Shown: in pieces, positions 1 through 5,365 of the stretch
How positions within the stretch are numbered: the stretch's first letter is position 1
How the letters are laid out: every line of letters starts with the position of its first letter
Assembly (NCBI GenBank): GCA_002329225.1
Contig: DCTF01000003.1
Span: 308-7,498 of the forward strand
Origin: Ruminococcaceae bacterium UBA1447
GTDB lineage: Bacteria; Bacillota; Clostridia; Oscillospirales; Acutalibacteraceae
DNA: 7,191 bases
Direction: 5' to 3'
Notes under the pieces: model-generated
Seen by the model: the letters and a program-made list of their open reading frames with translations, nothing else
The model's database searches: none
What the model was told of the DNA's origin: nothing
Program-made: the position numbers and the translations under genes

Positions 1-563
1 TACATTTTTAACTTTTCGTAAAGGGGATTAAAAAAGGCGTCGGGAATCGGCTCAAAGGTTTCCACGCTTTCCAAATAACTTGCAAAGTTTTCATCACCGT
101 TCGCAAACAGGAATTCATTAAAAGTCATAGGGTCAATCTGCATGAAGTTGACTTTACCCACCGGGAAAGAAGTAGGTTTAGCCAGAGCGATACCCAGCAG
201 AGAACCGGCACAAGCGATGTGATACTGTGGGGCATTCTCGCAGAAATACTTCATTGAGTTGATAACCTTGGGGAAGTCTTGAACCTCATCAAAGATAATA
301 AAGGTCTTTTCCGGCACAATTATCTGACCGCTGGCCATCATCAGATTTTGTAATATGCGCTCCACATCCTTAGTGGTCTCAAAAAACTGCTTATATTCCT
401 CGTTTTCATCAAAATTAAAGTAGGCTGTATTTTCGTAATAGCGCTTGCCGAACTCTTTGAGAATCCAAGTCTTACCTACCTGACGCACACCCTTTAATAT
501 CAGCGGTTTTCGATAGGGAGAATTTTTCCATTCCAGCAGTTTTGATAAAATCAATCGCTCCAT
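1..563 (-). CDS. AAA_14/DUF4143-family P-loop ATPase, N-terminal part (cut by window start)
   Basis: The 187 visible residues form the ATPase half of the AAA_14 (PF13173) plus DUF4143 family of bacterial ATP-binding proteins. Walker A is GVRQVGKT at residues 25-32, and Walker B is FIIFDEVQ at about 88-95 with Asp92-Glu93. A sensor-like CAGSLLG follows at about 124-130. The usual opening, a short helix then KPLILKGVRQVGKT, is present. Family members are about 400 residues, so the DUF4143 C-terminal half lies outside the window. The ATG at 561-563 is supported by GAGGGG at 570-575, six bases upstream. The gene is divergent from the PurF-like gene and has its own promoter at 621-649, bracketed by two repeats. 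These proteins are common, often multicopy, and of unknown cellular role; links to mobile or toxin-like functions are only suggestions. The family call is confident; the function is not known. Confidence 0.9.
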   Translation of the reverse strand, partial: MERLILSKLLEWKNSPYRKPLILKGVRQVGKTWILKEFGKRYYENTAYFNFDENEEYKQFFETTKDVERILQNLMMASGQIIVPEKTFIIFDEVQDFPKVINSMKYFCENAPQYHIACAGSLLGIALAKPTSFPVGKVNFMQIDPMTFNEFLFANGDENFASYLESVETFEPIPDAFFNPLYEKLKM

Positions 564-573
564 ATTTATCCCC

Positions 574-619
574 TCACATTATTATTGATGTTTTTGTGTT
601 TATATTCACACATTTATTG
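574..619. repeat. Promoter-proximal direct repeat, copy 1 (partner at 656-701)
   Basis: This 46-base unit matches the unit at 656-701 at 41 of 46 positions with no gaps; the first 17 bases (TCACATTATTATTGATG) are identical. It contains the dyad TGTG-N8-CACA at 595-610. It lies downstream of the predicted -10 box of the leftward ATPase gene, so it would be in the 5' untranslated RNA, and its left edge overlaps the ribosome binding site (570-575). A role as operator or leader element is inferred from position. Confidence 0.8.
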
Positions 620-620
620 T

Positions 621-649
621 ATTATATGCTGTTTGCTTTTGATTTACAA
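621..649 (-). promoter_or_regulatory. Sigma-A-type promoter of the AAA ATPase gene
   Basis: Read on the minus strand, TTGTAA (644-649) and a perfect TATAAT (621-626) are separated by exactly 17 bases. The start of transcription would be near 614, leaving a leader of about 50 bases before the ATG at 563. The promoter lies between the two copies of the 46-base repeat. Confidence 0.75.
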
Positions 650-655
650 CAAAAA

Positions 656-701
656 TCACATTATTATTGATGCTTTTGTGATTTTAATCACACTTTTATT
701 G
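656..701. repeat. Promoter-proximal direct repeat, copy 2 (partner at 574-619)
   Basis: This is the second copy of the 46-base unit, starting 82 bases to the right of copy 1 and just upstream of the predicted -35 box of the ATPase gene. It carries the better dyad (677-692). Within each copy a TCACA followed by a TTATTG-like tail recurs 32 bases apart (starts at 574 and 606, and at 656 and 688), giving four similarly oriented half-sites. Two copies on either side of one promoter look like a paired operator. Confidence 0.8.
677..692. promoter_or_regulatory. CRP/FNR-like palindrome TGTGA-N6-TCACA upstream of the ATPase promoter
   Basis: TGTGATT-TT-AATCACA has perfect 7-base arms and the same form as a Crp/Fnr-family site. 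It is centred about 70 bases upstream of the predicted ATPase start and about 120 bases upstream of the predicted start of the rightward PurF-like gene. The equivalent dyad in copy 1 (595-610) is less perfect and falls just downstream of the start. The binding protein is unknown; the Crp/Fnr resemblance is by pattern only, and other dimeric regulators could use such a site. Confidence 0.5.
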
Positions 702-772
702 CTTTTACCGTGAAATGCAAGGAGCCCCGTTTTATCTCCGTGATGTAGCAAAGCGATTCTGTCAATTTTTTA

Positions 773-801
773 TGGATATAACCACGGCGGAGTGCTATAA
801 T
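773..801 (+). promoter_or_regulatory. Extended -10 promoter of the PurF-like/GDPD unit
   Basis: TATAAT at 796-801 is preceded by TGC (793-795), a perfect extended -10. TGGATA at 773-778 is a weak -35 (4 of 6) at 17 bases. Transcription would begin near 808, about 29 bases before the ATG at 837. No PurR box or purine riboswitch is recognisable between here and the start codon. Confidence 0.7.
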
Positions 802-823
802 TATCAGGATAAAAATAAACTGC

Positions 824-828
824 AGGGG
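824..828 (+). promoter_or_regulatory. Ribosome binding site deciding the start at 837
   Basis: AGGGG ends eight bases before the ATG at 837. The alternative GTG at 828 overlaps this site and has no other one upstream. The ATG start also begins the protein MGGLFG, which aligns with the PurF N-terminus (M)CG(I/V)FG. Confidence 0.75.
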
Positions 829-836
829 TGTTTATT

Positions 837-2264
837 ATGGGCGGTTTGTTCGGCGCTGTATCTACCGGTGACTGCGTAACGGATGTCTATTTCGGTACGG
901 ACTATCATTCCCATTTGGGGACAAGTAAAGGCGGTCTGGCCTTTTGGACGGAAGAGGGTTTTAACCGTTCCATACATAATATTGAAAACACCCAGTTCAG
1001 AGCCCGGTTTGAAGATGAACTTGCAGGGATAAAAAGCTCCATGGGGATAGGCTGCATAAGCGACAGAGAACCACAGCCTCTAACGGTGTATTCACATTTG
1101 GGCCGCTACGCTATTGCCACAGTGGGCAGAATCAACAATGCCGACAACCTTGTCAAAAAGAGTTTTCAAACCCCCAACATTCATTTTATGGAGATAAATA
1201 AGGGTCGGTTTAACCAGACGGAATTGGTTTCCGTTATCATTGACGGTCAAGAAACTTTTAAAGACGGTTTGCTTGCGGTGCAGGAATCGGTGGAAGGTTC
1301 CTGTTCCGTTTTGCTTTTAACCCCTCAGGGTATTTATGCCTGCCGGGATAAACTGGGCAGAACGCCGCTGATAATAGGTAAAAAAGAGGTTGAAGAAACG
1401 AACGGAACCGTTACCCTTTCTCACTGCGTCACCTTTGAGTCGTGTACGCTGACAAACCTCGACTATAAAACCGTTTACGAGCTCGGCCCCGGCGAAATAG
1501 TTTTGCTTACGAAAGAGGGGATTGAAAAAATTGCCCCGCCACGGGATAAAATGCGTATCTGCGCCTTTTTGTGGGTCTATTACGGTTATCCCTCCTCCAC
1601 TTATGAGGGCATGAATGTAGAGATGATGCGCTATAAGAACGGCGCCGCTCTCTCCCGCAGGGATGATGCAGAGGCAGATATGGTGGCGGGTATACCCGAC
1701 TCCGGTGTAGCTCACGCCATAGGTTATTCCAATGAGTCGAAAATCCCGTACAGCCGCCCCTTTGTAAAATATACCCCCACTTGGGCCAGAAGTTTTACCC
1801 CTCAGAGTAAAGAACTCCGTTCCCTTGTCGCACGAATGAAGTTAATGCCAATCCCCGAGCTTATTATGGGCAAACGCCTGCTCTTTTGTGACGACTCCAT
1901 TGTGAGGGGCACCCAAATGCGCGAAACGGTGAATCTGCTCTACCGCTGCTATGCAAAAGAGGTGCATATCCGCTCTGCCTGTCCTCCGATTCTTTTTAAC
2001 TGTAAATACTTGAACTTCTCAGATTCCCGTTCCGAATCCGACCTTGCCACCCGCCGGTCGATTAAACGCCTGGAGGGCAGGGATTTGGAAGACCCCGCCG
2101 AGTATGGTAACCCTTGCAATGAAAAATATTGCGCCATGGTTAAGGATATAGGCAGGGAACTGAATTTTACATCTTTACGTTACCAAAATGTTGACGATAT
2201 GCTGGACGCTATCGGCATCGGTGCGGAAAACATATGCACCTATTGCTGGACAGGTAAAGAGTAG
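837..2264 (+). CDS. PurF-like amidophosphoribosyltransferase paralogue with inactive glutaminase domain
   Basis: This 475-residue protein aligns along the length of PurF, the first enzyme of purine synthesis (PRPP plus glutamine to phosphoribosylamine). The phosphoribosyltransferase half looks usable: GIPDSG near 287, and the PRPP loop FCDDSIVRGT at about 350-359. The cysteines that hold a 4Fe-4S cluster in Bacillus PurF have counterparts at C242, C389, C467 and C470. The glutaminase half keeps the fold but not the chemistry. The N-terminal nucleophile Cys is Gly (MGGLFG), HVRYST is replaced by CISDRE (73-78), the HNGNL motif is replaced by TVGRI (95-99), and SD(S/T)E has lost its Asp. The basic RYVGRTF loop of PurF is replaced by YTPTWARSF. 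It is first in a unit with the phosphodiesterase gene 30 bases downstream. Such paralogues, usually annotated amidophosphoribosyltransferase, occur in Clostridia. I infer use of free ammonia, another acceptor, or a regulatory role; it should not be named purF without test. Confidence 0.88.
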   Translation: MGGLFGAVSTGDCVTDVYFGTDYHSHLGTSKGGLAFWTEEGFNRSIHNIENTQFRARFEDELAGIKSSMGIGCISDREPQPLTVYSHLGRYAIATVGRINNADNLVKKSFQTPNIHFMEINKGRFNQTELVSVIIDGQETFKDGLLAVQESVEGSCSVLLLTPQGIYACRDKLGRTPLIIGKKEVEETNGTVTLSHCVTFESCTLTNLDYKTVYELGPGEIVLLTKEGIEKIAPPRDKMRICAFLWVYYGYPSSTYEGMNVEMMRYKNGAALSRRDDAEADMVAGIPDSGVAHAIGYSNESKIPYSRPFVKYTPTWARSFTPQSKELRSLVARMKLMPIPELIMGKRLLFCDDSIVRGTQMRETVNLLYRCYAKEVHIRSACPPILFNCKYLNFSDSRSESDLATRRSIKRLEGRDLEDPAEYGNPCNEKYCAMVKDIGRELNFTSLRYQNVDDMLDAIGIGAENICTYCWTGKE

Positions 2265-2294
2265 CAGGTAAAACACGGTTAAGGAGGCCGGATT

Positions 2295-3287
2295 ATGATT
2301 GCTGATAAAACAAAAATAACCCCTAACCCTTACATCCGTCCGCACGGAAAACCCCTTATAGCCGCCCATCGTGCAGGTGCGGGCATTGTGCCTGAAAACA
2401 CTCTTATGGCCTTTGACCTCTGCCTGAATTCCGCAGAGTTTAGTATTGATTTGTTTGAACTGGATGTTCACCTCACAAAAGACGGAGAGCTTGTGGTGCT
2501 GCACAACAGAACTTTTGACGCTACCAGCAACGCTCAGGAGGCTTTCGGAAAAAAGAATGTCTACCCCATAGATTATAATTTCAGCGAGCTTAAGATGCTC
2601 AACTTAGGCGAAAACTTTGAAAAAGACGGCAAATTCCCTTACAGAGGGCTAAGAGGTGACAATATTCCCGAAGAGTTGCGGGTACACACGGTCGACCAAA
2701 TCCTTGACCATGTGCTTGCCCGGGGTGATAAACGCTATTATTGGAGTATAGACGTTAAAAACCGGGGCAAAACAGGCGCCGCCGCCGCAGACAGGCTATA
2801 CAAAGTTTTAAAGGAGCGGGATATGTTCGGCGAGGTGATAGCGGCAAGTTTTAATCCCTCCGTTTCAAAACACTATGACGCCGCCTGCCCGGGAATGCGC
2901 CGCTCTGCAGGCCCGCCGGAAGTGCTGAAGTTTTACCGTCTGTTTAAAGCCGGAGCGGATTTGAACCGTTATGACATTCGCTACTCCCTTTTGCAAATAC
3001 CTTACGGCGTTTATCGGATAGGCGGCAGAGAGATAATAAACCTGGGTACAAAAGAGTTTATTGATTATGCCCACGGTTACAACATAGCGGTTCAATATTG
3101 GACAATAAATAAGGCGGAGCATATGTATTACCTCAGGGACATCGGCGCGGACTGCATTATGACGGATTATCCCGACCTGGCATACAGCATTCTTGCCGAC
3201 GAAAAAAAATTAAGAATAAGACAAAAATACCGCCGCAGACAGGTTTTAGTCCCTGATGCGGCGGTGTTTTTATGCTTTTTATGCTGA
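2295..3287 (+). CDS. Glycerophosphodiester phosphodiesterase family protein
   Basis: This 330-residue TIM-barrel protein of the GDPD family would split glycerophosphodiesters into an alcohol and glycerol 3-phosphate. Landmarks in order: AHRAGAG with His25, PENT at 33-36, ELDVHLTKDG with metal-binding Glu55 and Asp57, LHN with His70 (LHD in most relatives), YWSIDVK in place of the usual EIK strand, and a C-terminal VQYWTIN then GADCIMTDYPDL. HRA replaces the usual HRG, but both catalytic His residues are present. No signal peptide is seen, so it is probably cytoplasmic. Start: ATG with AAGGAGG at 2281-2287. It follows the PurF-like gene by 30 bases and is probably cotranscribed. The last 20 or so residues (RRRQVLVPD onward) are encoded by the terminator hairpin and look spurious. 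Losing one A from the A8 run at 3202-3209 would end the protein at TAA just before the hairpin. The substrate cannot be told. Confidence 0.9.
   Translation: MIADKTKITPNPYIRPHGKPLIAAHRAGAGIVPENTLMAFDLCLNSAEFSIDLFELDVHLTKDGELVVLHNRTFDATSNAQEAFGKKNVYPIDYNFSELKMLNLGENFEKDGKFPYRGLRGDNIPEELRVHTVDQILDHVLARGDKRYYWSIDVKNRGKTGAAAADRLYKVLKERDMFGEVIAASFNPSVSKHYDAACPGMRRSAGPPEVLKFYRLFKAGADLNRYDIRYSLLQIPYGVYRIGGREIINLGTKEFIDYAHGYNIAVQYWTINKAEHMYYLRDIGADCIMTDYPDLAYSILADEKKLRIRQKYRRRQVLVPDAAVFLCFLC
3229..3271. terminator. Bidirectional intrinsic terminator between converging genes
   Basis: Perfect 9-base arms ACCGCCGCA (3229-3237) and TGCGGCGGT (3257-3265) enclose a second stem CAGG/CCTG (3240-3243 with 3252-3255). 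On the plus strand GTTTTTATGCTTTTT follows. On the minus strand ATTTTTGTC follows, because 3223-3227 is A5. It would therefore stop the rightward phosphodiesterase transcript and the leftward ceramidase-like transcript. It lies inside the phosphodiesterase reading frame. Confidence 0.9.
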
Positions 3288-3292
3288 AATTG

Positions 3293-3316
3293 CTGTAAAG
3301 CTGTAAGACTTTACAG
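3293..3316. repeat. Small inverted repeat 3' of the ceramidase-like gene
   Basis: CTGTAAAG (3293-3300) and CTTTACAG (3309-3316) are perfect 8-base arms around an 8-base loop, just beyond the minus-strand stop at 3325. No T-run follows directly in either direction, so it is not a convincing terminator alone. It could protect the 3' end of the leftward mRNA before the strong terminator at 3229-3271. Confidence 0.55.
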
Positions 3317-3324
3317 GCTGAAAA

Positions 3325-5115
3325 CTATTTTGTGCTTTTTACAATTTCTTCAAACTTCTCAAATAGGGTTGAGCCTGTGTTTCTGCCTAAAGAAACCAAC
3401 AGGCACCAGGTGTCGCTGTCAAATTTGTCGGCACCTTCGTTGTACTGCATGCCTATCACAACATAGTTCGGGTCGGCAGCCACATAGCCTAAAGCGTCAT
3501 TAACAAGGTCGCAGACAATTATGTTTTCACCGTACTGCTCCCGGAGGCTCTTATACTTAAATCCGTAAAGGCCGGAGCCGCCCATAAGCAGTTCGCCCAT
3601 CAATTCGCCGGGGCTTAAGAATACCTGCAGGTCTCCGTCGCCTATTTGCAGGTAGCCCAGTTCCGAAATTGTGTAGTAGGTGTGAGTTTTCCTGTCATAA
3701 ACAAATTGGTTGTTGGTAAGGCTGACTTTGCAAATGGAGTTTGAAACATTGTTGTCTGACTTTATTAAAAATTGACTCATACGGACATTGAACAGGGGAG
3801 CCACTTCTTTTTCTTCAACGGGTTCCCAGCCTTCATACCAAACAGTGTAGTGTTCTTGCCCGGCGTACAGTTCTACACCTAAGGGGTCGCCGCAGGCTAT
3901 GTTGAGGGCGGCGCACTCGTCTTCGCTGAGGGAAAGCCCTAAGGTGATAAACCCAAATTCATAGCCGTAGCGCACGGTCTGCTCGTGGTCATTAAGGTCG
4001 GGCAGGCCGTCATTGGAAAGTGGGCGGAAAGAGGTGGTGGTACTCACATTGCCCTGAATAAAGATGAAGTTGGAGCCGGCCCGGTTTATTACCTCTTCCA
4101 TATAATAGACAAGGTCGCCGGAAATAGCATCGAAAGAATAGCTGGTGACCTCGGGGTGTACGCCCAGTGTGGCTATTACCGTGGGCTTAACGGAAGCATT
4201 GTCGGGGGAAAACTCCAAACGGTAAAGGAAGGGGTCAAAAGTTATGGGAGCAGTTCTGTCGTAGATGTAACCAGACATATCTTTCTTGGCAAGGGTGAGG
4301 GTGCCGGGGGTCATATTATTGCAAGCCTCTTTTATGGAAGCCGCCGTTTGATTTATGAGGGTGTTTAAAAATGTGCTGTTCACACCGCTTTTGAGTTTTC
4401 CTATCCCGGTGACGGAAGTGAAGATATTATTAATCACCACTCCTGCCGGATCTGTCCAAACTCCTTGGGAGTCAATACCGCTGTGGGTATGGGTGGCGGA
4501 AACATTGATGCTCACTATATTGTTTTCCTCAGCAAAGTCCTCTACTGCGGCGCGGATTTTGCGTACATCGGCGTTGGCTATACCGATGCAGTCGATAGCG
4601 GCGAATACCGTTATTCCTCTGCCGCTGCCGTCGTCAACGGCAACGGTGCGTACCTTCAGGTCATTTAAGTTCTCGTTGGTATATCCGTAAGGAATCATGC
4701 TGCCGCGAGCATATTTCCTGGGGCCGAAATCGGCAGGTATAATAGACTTCTGCGAATAACCCAAGTTCCAACGGGCGCCTTGAGCCGGTTCGGTCAAGAA
4801 GCTTTCATGCCCGGGATAAAAATCACCGTAGGCATCCAAATCAAATGTGGAATAATCTTTAATAGCCGGTGAAAAGGGGACGGAGTTGCGCAGAGCGCCG
4901 AGGACAATTCCGTTTATTACAAAATCGCTGATAAAGTTGACAACTTTTGCAAAAATGTTGCCCAAAGTAGTATCTCCAACAGGGGTTTGTGCGGAAATAT
5001 TGACTGCTGCGGGTTTGGCGGCGGTTGCGGGAAGGGCGGTGCCCGTCACCGTAGTGCCGAGCATAAGGCAAACACAAAGGATAGTTGAGATAACAGATCT
5101 CATAAGTTTTTTCAT
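3325..5115 (-). CDS. Secreted neutral ceramidase-superfamily hydrolase-like protein
   Basis: This 596-residue protein has a signal peptide (Lys2-Lys3, Arg6, a hydrophobic core to about residue 25, then ALPATAA with likely cleavage near 33). A hydrophobic, possibly amphipathic stretch follows at about 50-77. The body resembles the N-terminal domain of neutral/alkaline ceramidases (PF04734), zinc enzymes that cut the amide bond of ceramide. Matches are TVAVDDGSG..VFAAID, the VSATHTHSG motif with His209 and His211, GVHPE with His320, AISGD, and an IFIQGN strand at about 351-356. The ceramidase amidase hexapeptide GDVSPN expected after that strand is absent (VSTTTSFRP at 357-365), and no typical C-terminal immunoglobulin-like domain is recognised. 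The family is fairly sure; ceramidase activity is not. The gene stands alone, divergent from the polymerase gene, with its own promoter at 5151-5179. Confidence 0.8.
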   Translation of the reverse strand: MKKLMRSVISTILCVCLMLGTTVTGTALPATAAKPAAVNISAQTPVGDTTLGNIFAKVVNFISDFVINGIVLGALRNSVPFSPAIKDYSTFDLDAYGDFYPGHESFLTEPAQGARWNLGYSQKSIIPADFGPRKYARGSMIPYGYTNENLNDLKVRTVAVDDGSGRGITVFAAIDCIGIANADVRKIRAAVEDFAEENNIVSINVSATHTHSGIDSQGVWTDPAGVVINNIFTSVTGIGKLKSGVNSTFLNTLINQTAASIKEACNNMTPGTLTLAKKDMSGYIYDRTAPITFDPFLYRLEFSPDNASVKPTVIATLGVHPEVTSYSFDAISGDLVYYMEEVINRAGSNFIFIQGNVSTTTSFRPLSNDGLPDLNDHEQTVRYGYEFGFITLGLSLSEDECAALNIACGDPLGVELYAGQEHYTVWYEGWEPVEEKEVAPLFNVRMSQFLIKSDNNVSNSICKVSLTNNQFVYDRKTHTYYTISELGYLQIGDGDLQVFLSPGELMGELLMGGSGLYGFKYKSLREQYGENIIVCDLVNDALGYVAADPNYVVIGMQYNEGADKFDSDTWCLLVSLGRNTGSTLFEKFEEIVKSTK

Positions 5116-5123
5116 ATAAAAGA

Positions 5124-5128
5124 CCTCC
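5124..5128 (-). promoter_or_regulatory. Ribosome binding site deciding the start at 5115
   Basis: GGAGG on the minus strand lies eight bases before the ATG at 5113-5115. The longer reading from TTG at 5133 would place this site inside the coding region and add six residues ahead of the MKK that begins the signal peptide, so the shorter start is preferred. Confidence 0.85.
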
Positions 5129-5150
5129 GACAAAATTAAACTACTTCGGC

Positions 5151-5179
5151 ATTATAACAAAAACCGGGAGGTGATACAA
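5151..5179 (-). promoter_or_regulatory. Promoter of the ceramidase-like gene
   Basis: On the minus strand TTGTAT (5174-5179) and a perfect TATAAT (5151-5156) are 17 bases apart. Transcription would start near 5144, about 30 bases before the ATG. No operator-like dyad is obvious around it. Confidence 0.7.
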
Positions 5180-5294
5180 CAGCGAGAAAATAGTTTTTAT
5201 AAACCCGAAAAAGAGCAGATGTTGGGGAGTAAAAAATGCCGTCCGCAATATATGGAAATGTAAAAAAAAGAAGAAATTTATCACCTTTATTGTG

Positions 5295-5323
5295 TTGACA
5301 AAGCTTGTTCCGACGGTTAAAAT
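5295..5323 (+). promoter_or_regulatory. Promoter of the Y-family polymerase operon
   Basis: A perfect TTGACA (5295-5300) and TAAAAT (5318-5323, 5 of 6) are separated by 17 bases. The start would be near 5330, a few bases before the LexA box at 5335-5348. A strong core promoter with a repressor site on its start region fits tight SOS control. Confidence 0.85.
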
Positions 5324-5329
5324 AGGAAC
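5308..5329. promoter_or_regulatory. GTTCC-N12-GGAAC dyad over the -10 of the polymerase promoter
   Basis: GTTCC (5308-5312) and GGAAC (5325-5329) are inverted repeats enclosing the -10 box; with flanking bases the arms match at 7 of 8 positions. This spacing is not the LexA one. It may be a second operator or chance. Confidence 0.3.
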
Positions 5330-5334
5330 GAAGG

Positions 5335-5348
5335 CGAACAAATGTTCG
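5335..5348. promoter_or_regulatory. LexA (SOS) box of Gram-positive type
   Basis: CGAACAAATGTTCG is a perfect match to the Bacillus/Clostridium LexA consensus CGAAC-RNRY-GTTCG. It lies just downstream of the predicted transcription start and before the polymerase start codon. DNA damage should therefore induce the polymerase and the small gene that follows. It overlaps the alternative ATG at 5342, a further reason to reject that start. Confidence 0.88.
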
Positions 5349-5354
5349 ATAACC

Positions 5355-5361
5355 GGAGAGG
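5355..5361 (+). promoter_or_regulatory. Ribosome binding site deciding the polymerase start at 5366
   Basis: GGAGAGG ends just ahead of the ATG at 5366, with normal spacing. The in-frame ATG at 5342 sits in the LexA box and lacks a comparable site. Starting at 5366 puts catalytic Asp at residue 9, as in Y-family polymerases. Confidence 0.8.
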
Positions 5362-5365
5362 AAAA

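Noticed and set aside
574..701. CRISPR-like or transposon-end reading of the paired repeats
   Set aside because: There are only two copies with a 36-base gap holding a promoter; no spacer series, transposase or target duplication is seen.
702..772. Purine-responsive element (PurR box or purine riboswitch) ahead of the PurF-like gene
   Set aside because: No PurR box pair or riboswitch core is recognisable here or between 802 and 836, and the predicted leader is only about 29 bases.
828..836. GTG start at 828 for the PurF-like gene
   Set aside because: It overlaps the ribosome binding site, and the ATG at 837 gives the N-terminus that aligns with PurF.
1317..1715. Minus-strand open frame of 132 codons inside the PurF-like gene
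   Set aside because: It is fully antisense to a strongly conserved gene, with no ribosome site or recognisable domain.
3985..4690. Plus-strand open frames of 127, 111 and 67 codons antisense to the ceramidase-like gene
   Set aside because: They are mirror frames of a GC-rich coding stretch; none has a recognisable family or a good start.
5342..5365. Eight-residue N-terminal extension of the polymerase from ATG 5342
   Set aside because: The codon is inside the LexA box, lacks a ribosome site, and the extension is absent from Y-family polymerases.
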